From the NCBI RefSeq assembly GCF_001748245.1, contig NZ_BDFO01000001.1, positions 5,216,483 through 5,280,482 of the forward strand: a DNA stretch of 64,000 bases. The letters run 5' to 3'. The stretch is from Oligoflexus tunisiensis (GTDB taxonomy: Bacteria > Bdellovibrionota_B > Oligoflexia > Oligoflexales > Oligoflexaceae). The number at the start of each line of letters is the position of its first letter. Position 1 is the stretch's first letter. The notes beneath the pieces were generated by a model, which was not told where the DNA came from, ran no database searches, and saw nothing but the letters and a program-made list of their open reading frames with translations. Made by a program: the position numbers and the translations under genes. Positions 25,090 through 33,978 of the stretch are shown here, in pieces.

Positions 25090-26190
25090 ATGTGGATTCC
25101 GTCGCCGCGAATGTTCCTGCTGTTTCTATTCGTTTGCAGTCTGGCCTGTCGTCCGCTCAAAAACAGCGTTTTACATGATATTTATCTGGAAGACAAATCC
25201 AGTCAAGCCAGCGGCAATTCACGCAGACATGCGGCATCCGCCGAGGAAATCATGTGGACCGTGCACGTGGCCGGCTGCTCCGGCATCCTCTTGAGTCCGC
25301 GTTATGTGTTGACCGCAAAGCATTGTGATACCAGGGCCGGAGACCGACTCAGCTCGGGCTGGTCCATCCTCACCCGTGGCTCCCCGGATTTGGAAGTCAC
25401 CACGGTCGCGGAAAGTTCAGACATGCTCGACTACAGCCTGCTGGAAGTGCGCTGGCTGACCCCCGTTCCAGCTGCCATCGTCTATCCCCCGCGCATCGCC
25501 ACGCGGCCCGACGATGTGTTTGCCACAACGAATGCGGATCAGGGTGATGAAGTTTTCACCGTCGGCTTTCCGGATGATCGTGCCGGGATCTGGTCGGCAA
25601 CCTATGCGGAAGGTCAGGCCAAGGCGGTCAAGTCCTCCCAATTTTTCTTCAACGCCGGTGTGATCAATGGCAATTCCGGTGGCGGTGTCCTGACCAAGGA
25701 AACTCATATGCTGGTGTCGCTCATCAATGGCGGCCGGCATAATCTCGGTGAGCCAGGCTGGGATCAGGCCGACAAAGAGGATCCCACGACCTGGAACTAT
25801 GGAACCGGTCTCTGGTCGATTCATCTGCAGTCACCTCTCCTGCAGAAGTTATTTCCGGACGGTGTGAATGCGGCTTATGCCAGGACATTTCAACCGAAGA
25901 CCAAAATTTTTCTGGCTCTGACCGGGGAAGGCAGCAGCACACATTTCTGGTTTGCCGCCTCAGCGCAAAGCGAAAGTCTGCTCATCTGCCCGGGACTGGT
26001 CAACGATTGCCGTGCGGAAACAAGCGGAGCCATGGTCCTCAAAAAGCGCGTGATCCAACAGGGTCGCTCCTTCTATCAATCCCTGGCGTCCCCCGAATCC
26101 CTTTCGCAGTTGACTCTGGTGGCTCTGGATGGATCAGGCGCGCCGATAGGACAAAGACAGGTGGTGCTGGAGAAAGGACAAGGCTCATGA
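25090..26190 (+). CDS. Trypsin-like serine protease lipoprotein
   Basis: This 366-residue lipoprotein has a signal peptide ending in a lipobox-like SLAC. A chymotrypsin-fold protease domain spans about residues 50-260. The catalytic His is in LTAKHCD, the Asp in MLDYSLLEV and the Ser in NGNSGGGVL, so the triad looks intact. A beta-rich C-terminal domain of about 100 residues follows. The domain resembles the glutamyl-endopeptidase/V8-like branch (S1B) more than digestive trypsins. A GAGG site precedes the ATG at 25090 by 8 nt; the GTG at 25081 is less likely. The stop overlaps the start of the small lipoprotein by 4 nt, so the two are translationally coupled and may act together. Confidence 0.85.
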   Translation: MWIPSPRMFLLFLFVCSLACRPLKNSVLHDIYLEDKSSQASGNSRRHAASAEEIMWTVHVAGCSGILLSPRYVLTAKHCDTRAGDRLSSGWSILTRGSPDLEVTTVAESSDMLDYSLLEVRWLTPVPAAIVYPPRIATRPDDVFATTNADQGDEVFTVGFPDDRAGIWSATYAEGQAKAVKSSQFFFNAGVINGNSGGGVLTKETHMLVSLINGGRHNLGEPGWDQADKEDPTTWNYGTGLWSIHLQSPLLQKLFPDGVNAAYARTFQPKTKIFLALTGEGSSTHFWFAASAQSESLLICPGLVNDCRAETSGAMVLKKRVIQQGRSFYQSLASPESLSQLTLVALDGSGAPIGQRQVVLEKGQGS

Positions 26191-26366
26191 AATATTTTGT
26201 ACTGGTGATGATCAGCCTGAACCTTCTGAGCGGCTGCGACTGGCGTTCCAAAGCAACTCAACCTGAGAATCAGGAGCCCCCATCCCTGCCGATCAGCAGC
26301 CTCGAACAGTGGTCCGGTCGCAGCGATTATGTCGGCACCCGCTGGCAGATCAAAAGCCGGCCCTAA
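26187..26366 (+). CDS. Small lipoprotein coupled to the protease gene
   Basis: This 59-residue lipoprotein has a signal MKYFVLVMISLNLLSGC with lipobox LSGC. Only about 42 mature residues follow, Pro/Ser/Gln-rich, ending DYVGTRWQIKSRP. Its ATG overlaps the protease stop (ATGA), so it is translated as a coupled partner of the protease. No domain is recognisable. It could be an inhibitor, chaperone or anchoring partner of the protease; this is inference from coupling only. Confidence 0.7.
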   Translation: MKYFVLVMISLNLLSGCDWRSKATQPENQEPPSLPISSLEQWSGRSDYVGTRWQIKSRP

Positions 26367-26512
26367 CCCTGTCTTCACTTCCCCATGATCAAACCCTTCG
26401 ACTTGGCGCGTCTGCGCCTGACGATGCCATTCTCGTTGCGTTCGATTCCGTGACGAGGGCGCAGCTTTCAGTTAGGATGAAACCTGGGCCCTGTGTTAAC
26501 GAAAGAGGACGT

Positions 26513-26983
26513 ATGGAGTTTAGCAGTTCGCTCGATGCCGTGTTCTGGGTGAAAGTCTTGATGTCTGTCGGCTGTGGTTTTATTTTTGGAATCGAACGTC
26601 AACTGCGTGGCAAACCGGTTGGTATCCGCACCAGCTGCATGATATGCCTGGGAACCATGGCCTTCATTCACCTCGGTATACTGCAGTCCAAGCAGGAAGC
26701 TGATCATATTCGTTTGCTCGGACAGATCGTAACCGGAGTTGGTTTTCTGGGTGCCGGAGTCATCTTCACCCAGGGTGGTCTTGTGAATGGCGTGACCTCA
26801 GCCGCCGTGATCTGGCTTCTTACGGCCGTGGGAGCGGCCATCGGCTTTGGGCATCTCGGTGTGCCGGTTGCCCTGTCGCTCATCGGCGTCGGCATCCTTT
26901 GGGGTGTGCAGATGCTGGAACGCGGCTTTCGGAGTCTCCGCCGCGGCGTGCATTCAGTCCGTGCTCAAAATGATGCGAAATAA
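26513..26983 (+). CDS. MgtC/SapB family membrane protein
   Basis: This 156-residue protein has four to five TM helices and the MgtC signature GIERQLRGKPVGIRTSCMICLG at about residues 25-46, followed by GVGFLGAGVIF. MgtC proteins modulate Mg2+ homeostasis or the F1Fo-ATPase in low Mg2+ and in some pathogens aid survival in host cells. The soluble C-terminal ACT-like domain of long MgtC forms is absent, so this is the short SapB form. AGAGGA lies just upstream of the ATG. It precedes a Kef-type antiporter gene, and the pair may form an ion-homeostasis unit. Confidence 0.9.
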   Translation: MEFSSSLDAVFWVKVLMSVGCGFIFGIERQLRGKPVGIRTSCMICLGTMAFIHLGILQSKQEADHIRLLGQIVTGVGFLGAGVIFTQGGLVNGVTSAAVIWLLTAVGAAIGFGHLGVPVALSLIGVGILWGVQMLERGFRSLRRGVHSVRAQNDAK

Positions 26984-27061
26984 GGTCCCGTATCGACGCC
27001 TGAATCCTTATCAGGTTCAGTGGAAGGATCAGCGGCCTTAAGTTGGAGAACACCAACGCCT

Positions 27062-29080
27062 ATGCATGGTTCATCGTTCCTCCTGGAACTCCTCATTCTG
27101 ATCGGCTCCGCCACCCTTGTGGCGACTGTGTTCCACGCCCTCAGGCTGCCCACCATCATCGGCTTTATCGTCGCCGGCATGATCATCGGCCCCTTCGGCA
27201 TCGGCTGGGTCAGCTCGGTTCCGGGTGCCGAGGCCTTGAGCGAAATCGGCATTATCTTTTTGATGTTCACCATCGGTCTTGAATTTTCTCTCAGCCAGCT
27301 CAAGGATCTCAGGCGGCATTTTCTTGGTCTCGGCGGCAGTCAGGTTCTGATCACGCTGACCCTGACGGCGCTTCTCTGCCACTCGGTTCTGGATCTGCCC
27401 TGGATGAAGAGCTTTTTTATCGGCTGCCTGCTCAGTCTGAGTTCGACCGCCATTATCATGAAGCTCCTGCAGGATAGTCGTGAATCCGCCTCACCGCATG
27501 GCAATGCCATCGTGGGGGTGCTGCTCTTCCAGGATCTAGCGGTCATCCCGATGATGATGCTCCTGTCGCTGGTAGGAACCATTCATCATCCGGACTCGAC
27601 GACCGAATGGAATGTCCAGCTGCTTCTCAAACTGCTCGGAGCCGGAATCTTCCTCTTCTTTGCCGGCCACTATCTGATCCCCAAAGCCCTCCATCGTGTC
27701 GCCAAAACATCCAGCCGCGAACTCTTCTTCTTTGCCGTTCTGCTGCTCTGTCTCGGGGTTTCCTATTTGATGGAACGGGTGGGTCTTTCCCTCTCTTTCG
27801 GTGCTTTCCTCGCCGGGCTTTTGATTGCTGAGTCCCCTTATGGGCGCCAGGCGATGAGCGATATCCTGCCGCTCCGCGATAACTTTCTCGGGCTCTTCTT
27901 TGCCTCAGTCGGCATGCTGGTCAACAATCGCTTTGTCATCACGCATCTCGGCACTGTTATTTCCTGGGTGCTGGCCCTCGCTCTGATCAAAATCGGGGTC
28001 GTCTATCTGCTCGCCCGCTTCTGGCGCTACACGCACAGTGTGGCCCTGATCGTGTCCCTAAGCCTCTTTCAAATCGGTGAATTCAGCTTCATCCTGGCCA
28101 AGATGGGGCATGATTATGGACTGATGGGCGATGAAGGGCTGCAGTATTTTTTCGCCGTCACCGTCTTCACGCTTATCCTGAGTCCCTTCCTCTTTAAATG
28201 GGCGCCTCTCTGGGCCCTGTCGCGGTCCGCGCGCGATACCGGCACGGAACACAAAACGCAGAATCTGCCCGAGGAAAGTGGACATGCGATTATTGTCGGC
28301 TTCGGTGTGGCCGGGCAAAATCTTGGGCACGCGTTCAAGGCGCTCGGCATTCCCTATAAGGTCATCGACCAGAACTATAACAATGTCCTCAAGCAGAAAA
28401 AAAACGGTGAAGACATGCTCTACGGCGACGCGTCACGCGCGGAAATCCTCGAACACGCCGGACTGCATGATGCGCGCCTTTTGGTGATTGCCGTTTCCGG
28501 TGCCGCCATGACCAAGGCTGTGCTCGATGCCGCGCACCGCATTCGCCTGGACATTCCGGTGATTGCCCGGGTGCTGTATTCCCGCGATGTGGAGGTGATG
28601 GGAACCAGTCCGCAGACCACTCTGGTGGTGGCGGAAAATGAGACCACCATCGAACTGCTCGCCCGTTCCCTGATCAGCTTTGGTGTGGCGGAAGAGGAAA
28701 TCTATAATTTCATGGCGGACGCACGCCGCCGCATGCATAACACGCACTCCGGTCTTTCCGATTTTCTCAGAACCTCACTGGATCATTCCACCTGGCAGAT
28801 GCTGAGCTCTCTGCATTCGGTGCAGTTGAAATCGGATTCCTTTGCCGTCGGACGCTCCCTGGATCAGCTCATGCTGCGAACTCAGACCGGGGCCACCGTG
28901 GTCACCGTCTATCGCGGCTCCGAGGGATCCGTCCTGCCTCAGCCTGATATGAACCTCGCTGCCGGCGACATCCTGCATATGGCCGGTGATCGGGACAGTC
29001 TACGCAAGGCCAGCCAGCTTCTGCTTAAAGGGGAAGGTTTCGACGCAGATTCGCCTGATTCCAGCGCAGTTCCAGGCTGA
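27062..29080 (+). CDS. KefB/KefC-type monovalent cation:proton antiporter with TrkA-N domain
   Basis: This 672-residue protein is a CPA2 family transporter. Twelve or so TM helices fill residues 5-385 (LPTIIGFIVAGMIIGPFG, LSLSSTAIIMKLL, LSFGAFLAGLLIAES). A Rossmann RCK/TrkA-N domain follows (about 410-530; IIVGFGVAGQNLGHAF) and then a TrkA-C-like domain at the C-terminus. It exports K+ or Na+ in exchange for H+ with nucleotide or ligand gating. The start is uncertain: the ATG at 27062 fits the family N-terminus, with GGAG 14 nt before it, and a GTG at 27020 would add 14 residues. The last 56 nt overlap the convergent kinase-like gene. Confidence 0.9.
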   Translation: MHGSSFLLELLILIGSATLVATVFHALRLPTIIGFIVAGMIIGPFGIGWVSSVPGAEALSEIGIIFLMFTIGLEFSLSQLKDLRRHFLGLGGSQVLITLTLTALLCHSVLDLPWMKSFFIGCLLSLSSTAIIMKLLQDSRESASPHGNAIVGVLLFQDLAVIPMMMLLSLVGTIHHPDSTTEWNVQLLLKLLGAGIFLFFAGHYLIPKALHRVAKTSSRELFFFAVLLLCLGVSYLMERVGLSLSFGAFLAGLLIAESPYGRQAMSDILPLRDNFLGLFFASVGMLVNNRFVITHLGTVISWVLALALIKIGVVYLLARFWRYTHSVALIVSLSLFQIGEFSFILAKMGHDYGLMGDEGLQYFFAVTVFTLILSPFLFKWAPLWALSRSARDTGTEHKTQNLPEESGHAIIVGFGVAGQNLGHAFKALGIPYKVIDQNYNNVLKQKKNGEDMLYGDASRAEILEHAGLHDARLLVIAVSGAAMTKAVLDAAHRIRLDIPVIARVLYSRDVEVMGTSPQTTLVVAENETTIELLARSLISFGVAEEEIYNFMADARRRMHNTHSGLSDFLRTSLDHSTWQMLSSLHSVQLKSDSFAVGRSLDQLMLRTQTGATVVTVYRGSEGSVLPQPDMNLAAGDILHMAGDRDSLRKASQLLLKGEGFDADSPDSSAVPG

Positions 29081-31307
29081 TCGTGCCCTGCTGCTGCTGT
29101 CTTGTGAACGCGGCTCCAAGGGATTGGACCAGCTCCTGAAGCAGCGAAAGACGCAGGGCTTCCTCCAATTCACAGGGCTGCTGCGTGGGCACTGAGGAAC
29201 GTGGTGAGTCCGCGAATTGAATGCGCACCGCGATGGTCTCGCTGTCGATGGATACGTGAAGGTGCAGCGGCGATCCCGGCTGGGGTGCGCGATGACCAAA
29301 AGCTTCCTTTAGACTGGTGATCACGAGCATGGTCAGGCGTCCCAGAGGACCTTCTATCACTCCCTGCGGTGGTTCCCCAAGGGTCTGCAGATTCCAGCCC
29401 GCCTCGGCGGCCCGACGCAAACAGATATTGTGAATATGCTCGAGCCAGGCGCCGACTGTGATCGTCTGAATATCTTCATGATGTTTGGGTCGTGACAGGA
29501 GAGCAAAGGACTGCGAGACACCGTTGATGCGATCGACGAGCGCCTGCATGCGTGTGAGGACGTCCCGGTCATGTCCATCCGCCTGCAGTTCGCCCAGGAG
29601 GACCCCCAGTTCGCGCAGCGGTTCACCGATCAGGATCGCCGCGCTGTCAGCGAGTTCGTTGACTTCGCGCAGACGGGCCGACAGCAGTTGCCAGTCCTTT
29701 TCCGCGACGAGCTCCCCATAGGTGGAATTCATCAGCGAAATAAATGCAAGAGCCAGCCAAAGGATCGTGAGGCTGGTCAGAAACATGGTCGACTGCATGC
29801 GCAGGACATAATCATGAAAGCTTTGCCCGAACGCAATCGTGAATCCATAATTCATCAGCTCCTGCATGAGCAGCACATCTGCCGCCAGCATAATCAGGGA
29901 CGCGCTCAACGCGATGCGCGGCCTGGCCACCAGAAACAGGGCCGCGATATTAACCGGCAGCCAATGCAGAGCCGGCATCAAAACGCTGTGACCCATGGTG
30001 AGAGCCGTCACGGCCTCAGTTCCGAACAACAGAAAAATGAAACCCACGCCGATGATTTGCGGCCTTGCCACAAACTTGAGAGCCAGCATGCCCAGGAGAG
30101 CGACTCCGGTAAAAATATAGCCGGTGACCAGCACCGGATCCGAAGCTCCTTCCAGCACCTGTTGGATCAGATTGATGACGGCGGCCACCATCCCTCCGAT
30201 ACAAATCAGGGCCGTGGTGCGGGCACGAAAACGCTGGGAGGTGGACCAGGAACGCGTGGATGGCGGCAGCACCGCGTCCAGCACGGCCGAAGCCATCTCC
30301 ACGAAACGCCGCAGCGAAGGGTGACGCCGATGTTTCGCGCCCGGTGTCGCATCATAACCAGGCATCAATCGCGAATTGCCAAACTGCGGCGGACGATCCA
30401 GCTCCGGCTGCAGGGACGCATGGCTCCGCGGCACTTCAAGGTCACTCCAGTCGCCCGAGCTATTCAGTTGCTGCACCACGCGCCAAAGGCGATCCAGGGC
30501 ATCGATCATGCGCTCCACCAGACCATGCTGCATGCGCTTGTCGAGACGCCCGGTCTCAAGCAGCCGATGATAATGCACCAGAGCCGAATGCACGATGGCC
30601 AGGGGATTATTCACTTCATGGGCCAGGTTGCCGAGCATTTCCCCGATCATGGATTTGTGCGCGGTCTGAGCCCGCAGGACATGCTGCCCCTCCAGCTCCG
30701 ATTCCATCCGATCGTTATAGAGCGCGAAGGTGAACATCATCGCCGAAATCGCCAGCGCGGCGAGAACCTGATTCAAGAGCAGCTGTTTATAAAGAGTGTC
30801 AAAGTCGGTAAAGATGCCGAGGGAGTGGCCATGAACGCTCGTTCCATGCAGCACAACCAGGAAGGTCAACACACCGATCACCGCCATCACCAGCCCCTGA
30901 CGTGGGCCGGACAGCACATTCACAAAGAGTATGATCCAGGGAATCCAGTAAAATACTCCGCTGTAGACCGTTTCCAGAGACAGGTAATGACACATCACCA
31001 ACGGGTTGGCCAAAACGCTGAAGGCGAGAGCCGCATAGCGATAACGCCCCGTCCAGCGCACATAGAGCAGCACGGCCAGGGGCACCAGCGGAAGCAGCCG
31101 TATGCTCATTTTTCCTGCCCAGTCGATCGGCAGGGACTGGCTCTCGATGGCGAAGATCAAGGACGATAGAAAACTGGCAAAGAGGGTGATCACCAGCATC
31201 CCAAGCCGGTACCGATCGTGGCGATCCGAAGGATGGACCTTATCCGGCAGAAAGACGTCCAGCCACCATTTATACTGCCGCTGTTTGGCAGCTTCGATCG
31301 GATGCAT
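29025..31307 (-). CDS. Tandem six-TM protein with split, degenerate histidine-kinase modules
   Basis: This 760-residue membrane protein is made of two copies of one plan. Copy 1 has about six TM helices (residues 30-215) and a DHp helix with an intact H-box (NLAHEVNNPL), but no ATPase domain. Copy 2 has a second six-TM block (about 370-535) sharing the pattern W-x-P plus a Gly/Arg-rich turn with copy 1. It then has a DHp-like helix in which Ile occupies the His position (ILIGEPL), and a degenerate ATPase-like tail without DxGxG or GxGLGL. It should not autophosphorylate in the normal way. The ATG at 31307 has AAGGAG upstream. Related proteins are encoded at 37534-39723. The role is unknown. 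Confidence 0.7.
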   Translation of the reverse strand: MHPIEAAKQRQYKWWLDVFLPDKVHPSDRHDRYRLGMLVITLFASFLSSLIFAIESQSLPIDWAGKMSIRLLPLVPLAVLLYVRWTGRYRYAALAFSVLANPLVMCHYLSLETVYSGVFYWIPWIILFVNVLSGPRQGLVMAVIGVLTFLVVLHGTSVHGHSLGIFTDFDTLYKQLLLNQVLAALAISAMMFTFALYNDRMESELEGQHVLRAQTAHKSMIGEMLGNLAHEVNNPLAIVHSALVHYHRLLETGRLDKRMQHGLVERMIDALDRLWRVVQQLNSSGDWSDLEVPRSHASLQPELDRPPQFGNSRLMPGYDATPGAKHRRHPSLRRFVEMASAVLDAVLPPSTRSWSTSQRFRARTTALICIGGMVAAVINLIQQVLEGASDPVLVTGYIFTGVALLGMLALKFVARPQIIGVGFIFLLFGTEAVTALTMGHSVLMPALHWLPVNIAALFLVARPRIALSASLIMLAADVLLMQELMNYGFTIAFGQSFHDYVLRMQSTMFLTSLTILWLALAFISLMNSTYGELVAEKDWQLLSARLREVNELADSAAILIGEPLRELGVLLGELQADGHDRDVLTRMQALVDRINGVSQSFALLSRPKHHEDIQTITVGAWLEHIHNICLRRAAEAGWNLQTLGEPPQGVIEGPLGRLTMLVITSLKEAFGHRAPQPGSPLHLHVSIDSETIAVRIQFADSPRSSVPTQQPCELEEALRLSLLQELVQSLGAAFTRQQQQGTISLELRWNQANLRRNLPL

Positions 31308-31432
31308 GGCCTGGCTCCTTGTCATGAGGGCACGAATAGTCAATCACATGTATCATAAGCTGACAGCTGTACCTTAGCGCGGGGTTTTGCTAATTGTATT
31401 CACCAGCATTGGCCCCGGCACTTGGAGTTCCC

Positions 31433-32386
31433 ATGGATGCAGCCCCAGCGTATGAACGTCCCTTGCTTTTCCGTTTGATGGTCGCCAGTCGGGCCATCCT
31501 CGTCAGTGGGCTCCTTTTCGTGCCCCTGATGGTGATCAACGCCCTGCAGACCCTGTCGCTGCTGACCAGGCCCTTTTCCAAACGCATGTTCCGTTCCATC
31601 AATCGGCACCTGGCTCATGCGTACTGGACAATGCTTGTTTTGCTCATGAACAAAGTTTACCGCGTTCGCATCGAATGGCACAGTGGCGAACTTCCGCCGC
31701 GAGAGGATGTCATCCTCGTCGCCAACCATCAAAGTGCTGTGGACGTGATGCCACTCTTTGCCTTGGCCCAACGCTGCGGTCGCCTGGGTGATATGAAGTT
31801 TTTTGTCAAAGAAGTCTTTAAATATATTCCAGGGCCAGGCTGGGGAATGGTTTTTCTCGACTGCATCTTCTTGAAAAGGCGCTGGATGGCCGATCGCCGC
31901 CGTATCAAGGCCACCTTTGAACGATTCCAGCGGGAACGGATACCCCTTTGGCTAAATATTTTTCCCGAGGGGACACGCTTCCATAGTCGCAAAGTGAGAG
32001 AGGCCCAGAACACCGCCCGGCACTATAAGCTGCCGCTCTGTGAACATGTTCTGGTGCCGTATTCAAAAGCCTTTGAAACCAGTGTCCTGGGCCTTCAGGA
32101 TCAGGTCCAGGCCGTCTACGATGTGACCATTGGTTATCCTCAAGGCATTCCCAGCCTTTGGCAGCTGCTGTGCGGCGAGGTGAAGAGGATCGAGGTGCAT
32201 GTCGCCCGCTTTGCCCTGGCCGACCTGCCCCGCGATGCCCAGGGCATTGAAGCCTGGCTGAACGAACGCTTCTGGGCCAAGGAGCAGCACCTGCAGCGGC
32301 TTCAAAAGGAGGGATCGTTCAGGATGCCGAAGAAATCTGCGGCAGCAGCACGACCGATCTGTGCCGGGGACGTCCTCGCCAACTGA
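31433..32386 (+). CDS. PlsC-type lysophospholipid acyltransferase
   Basis: This 317-residue membrane-associated acyltransferase has the HX4D motif NHQSAVD (His99, Asp104), the acceptor-binding FPEGTR at about 178-182 and an N-terminal hydrophobic anchor (residues 12-45). The long form and the NHQSxVD pattern resemble LCLAT1/AGPAT-type enzymes as well as bacterial PlsC. It probably acylates lysophosphatidic acid or a related lysolipid in phospholipid synthesis or remodelling. A GGAG site 6 nt before the ATG at 31433 decides the start. It converges with the ECF sigma gene, 21 nt away. Confidence 0.85.
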   Translation: MDAAPAYERPLLFRLMVASRAILVSGLLFVPLMVINALQTLSLLTRPFSKRMFRSINRHLAHAYWTMLVLLMNKVYRVRIEWHSGELPPREDVILVANHQSAVDVMPLFALAQRCGRLGDMKFFVKEVFKYIPGPGWGMVFLDCIFLKRRWMADRRRIKATFERFQRERIPLWLNIFPEGTRFHSRKVREAQNTARHYKLPLCEHVLVPYSKAFETSVLGLQDQVQAVYDVTIGYPQGIPSLWQLLCGEVKRIEVHVARFALADLPRDAQGIEAWLNERFWAKEQHLQRLQKEGSFRMPKKSAAAARPICAGDVLAN

Positions 32387-32407
32387 AACCGGAGCGAATC
32401 CTTGACC

Positions 32408-32974
32408 TCACGACGCGAGATCGATGTCGCGTTCCTCAAGGAGCCGGAGCAGCGATTTCTCGACAATCAAACGGAAACGCCGCAGATGCGAGAGCACCGT
32501 GTTGGGACACATATTCAAGGTCGCCGAGATGGTCGCCACGCTCTCGCCCTGGCTGTAAAAAAGCTGGGCCACCCGCCGCCGCACCGGCGAACGATGGTCA
32601 TCAATCAGGCTTTGCAAGAGCCTTAAGGAAAGCTCCAGATGCCATGATTGGGAAGGTGTTGAACCCCCCAGCCGGGCCTCCTGCTGCGCATGCAGAATCT
32701 CTTCATTCAGATCATCCAGGGCTACCATGGAGCGGTTCCTCCGGAGTTCCGTGAGACAGCGATGCCGGGTAATCGTGCTGAGCCAGCTGGATAAGGCCCG
32801 TTCATGCACGAGCTGCTCCCGGTGTTGCCAGACGATAAAAAACACATCCTGACAAATCTCTTCCTGCTGCTGCGGGCTCAGCGGGAAATTGGCCGCAATG
32901 CTGGCAACAAGGCGAATGTAGTTGTGATACAGAGGCACAAAAGGATCGGGAGATAAAAGCTTGGCCGTTTGCAT
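32408..32974 (-). CDS. ECF-type RNA polymerase sigma factor
   Basis: This 188-residue sigma-70 family factor has region 2 at about 15-80 (EEICQDVFFIVWQHREQ; DFFIxxY variant) and region 4 at about 115-175 (VAQLFYSQGESVATISATLNMCPNTVLSHLRRFRLIVEK), with no regions 1 or 3. The start at 32974 has GAGGAG 7 nt upstream. No anti-sigma gene is adjacent on either side, so its control must be encoded elsewhere or operate on its transcription. A loosely matching AT-rich promoter segment (TTGCAA and TAATTT, 16 nt apart) lies 90-115 nt upstream on the minus strand. Confidence 0.85.
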   Translation of the reverse strand: MQTAKLLSPDPFVPLYHNYIRLVASIAANFPLSPQQQEEICQDVFFIVWQHREQLVHERALSSWLSTITRHRCLTELRRNRSMVALDDLNEEILHAQQEARLGGSTPSQSWHLELSLRLLQSLIDDHRSPVRRRVAQLFYSQGESVATISATLNMCPNTVLSHLRRFRLIVEKSLLRLLEERDIDLAS

Positions 32975-33185
32975 AGCGGACTCCTCGATGGAACCAATCT
33001 GAGCACTCCCTGTTCCCATAGCATCAGTTGTGCCATCGCGATCCACGCTCGGGCTTATGGAAAAATTATTAAAATATTAAAGACTTGCAAAGCCATCCCT
33101 CCCCCGTTTGCACAGTTTCCTGGACAGCCTTTCAGACGAGAATACAAAGATGTTCTAAGCTTACGGGCAGCAAGATGAACTGAGA

Positions 33186-33881
33186 TCAAAAGCGGAAGGA
33201 AAAGCGAATGCCGGTGTAGGTGGTGTAAAGAGCTTCCTGGTATGTGCTATCGGTGTCGACGCTGACGTTGCGAATTTTGTAGCCAAAGGTCATGTCCAGA
33301 AGTTTGGACGTGAGTTTGATACTGCCGCCGAGGTCGATATCGAGCCTTTGCTTGATGGCAATCTCCTGGTCGATGGCATTTTTCATATTGGGCAGCGTGG
33401 CCATCATCACATCGAGATAAACGGAACCGCCGCGTCCAACGCCGAACAGCATGCCCGTATTCAGACCCATGCCTGAACCCGCTGCATCCACCAGCTCGGT
33501 CCCTTCCCTGTCAGCCGTCATCTCGAGACGCGTGAACAAGGCACCCAGGTAGAAAAAACCCATATGGTACCGCACGCGGGTATCCTGCCAGTTCATGTCC
33601 ACCTTGCTGGAGTTCAGCAGAAAATTGGTCGTGTCCCGATCAAAGTGCAGAAGAAAGGAAAGATTGGAATGCGTCCCAGCATAACCACCCAGACCATAAC
33701 GCAGGGCCGTTCCGGTATCATTGCTGCCAACCAGCTTGCTTTTGGAAGTGGTAAAGGCATACTGGGCATCAAAGAAAAAATCGGACTGGGGCCCACGTCC
33801 CGATCCCTGCGCGTAAGCAGTCCCGCCTCCCCCCAGAAGGAGCAGCAGGGTGGCCCGCCAGCACTGGATCCAAGATTTCAC
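33186..33881 (-). CDS. Outer-membrane beta-barrel-like protein
   Basis: This 231-residue protein has a cleavable signal (ATLLLLLGGGGTAYAQG) and then alternating amphipathic beta strands through to a C-terminal aromatic end (GIRFSFRF). That terminal Phe strand is the recognition signal for barrel assembly. The size suggests an 8- to 10-strand barrel. It starts with GTG at 33881, with GGAG 5 nt before it. No family is recognised; it may be a small porin or an adhesin-like barrel. It is monocistronic, between the ECF sigma gene and the divergent ATP-grasp gene. Confidence 0.7.
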   Translation of the reverse strand: MKSWIQCWRATLLLLLGGGGTAYAQGSGRGPQSDFFFDAQYAFTTSKSKLVGSNDTGTALRYGLGGYAGTHSNLSFLLHFDRDTTNFLLNSSKVDMNWQDTRVRYHMGFFYLGALFTRLEMTADREGTELVDAAGSGMGLNTGMLFGVGRGGSVYLDVMMATLPNMKNAIDQEIAIKQRLDIDLGGSIKLTSKLLDMTFGYKIRNVSVDTDSTYQEALYTTYTGIRFSFRF

Positions 33882-33978
33882 GCATTCTCCTGTTTCAGCT
33901 TTCCTTATGGAGTTATCGGCAGCTGAACTTTAGGATTGAGGAAAAGGCAACGGCACCCTTCAGCACACGAGTGGACGC

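Noticed and set aside
29571..31169. 532-codon plus-strand open frame opposite the tandem sensor gene
   Set aside because: The composition is His/Gln/Arg-rich, as expected for a shadow frame, and there is no start signal or domain. The minus-strand gene has TM blocks and DHp motifs.
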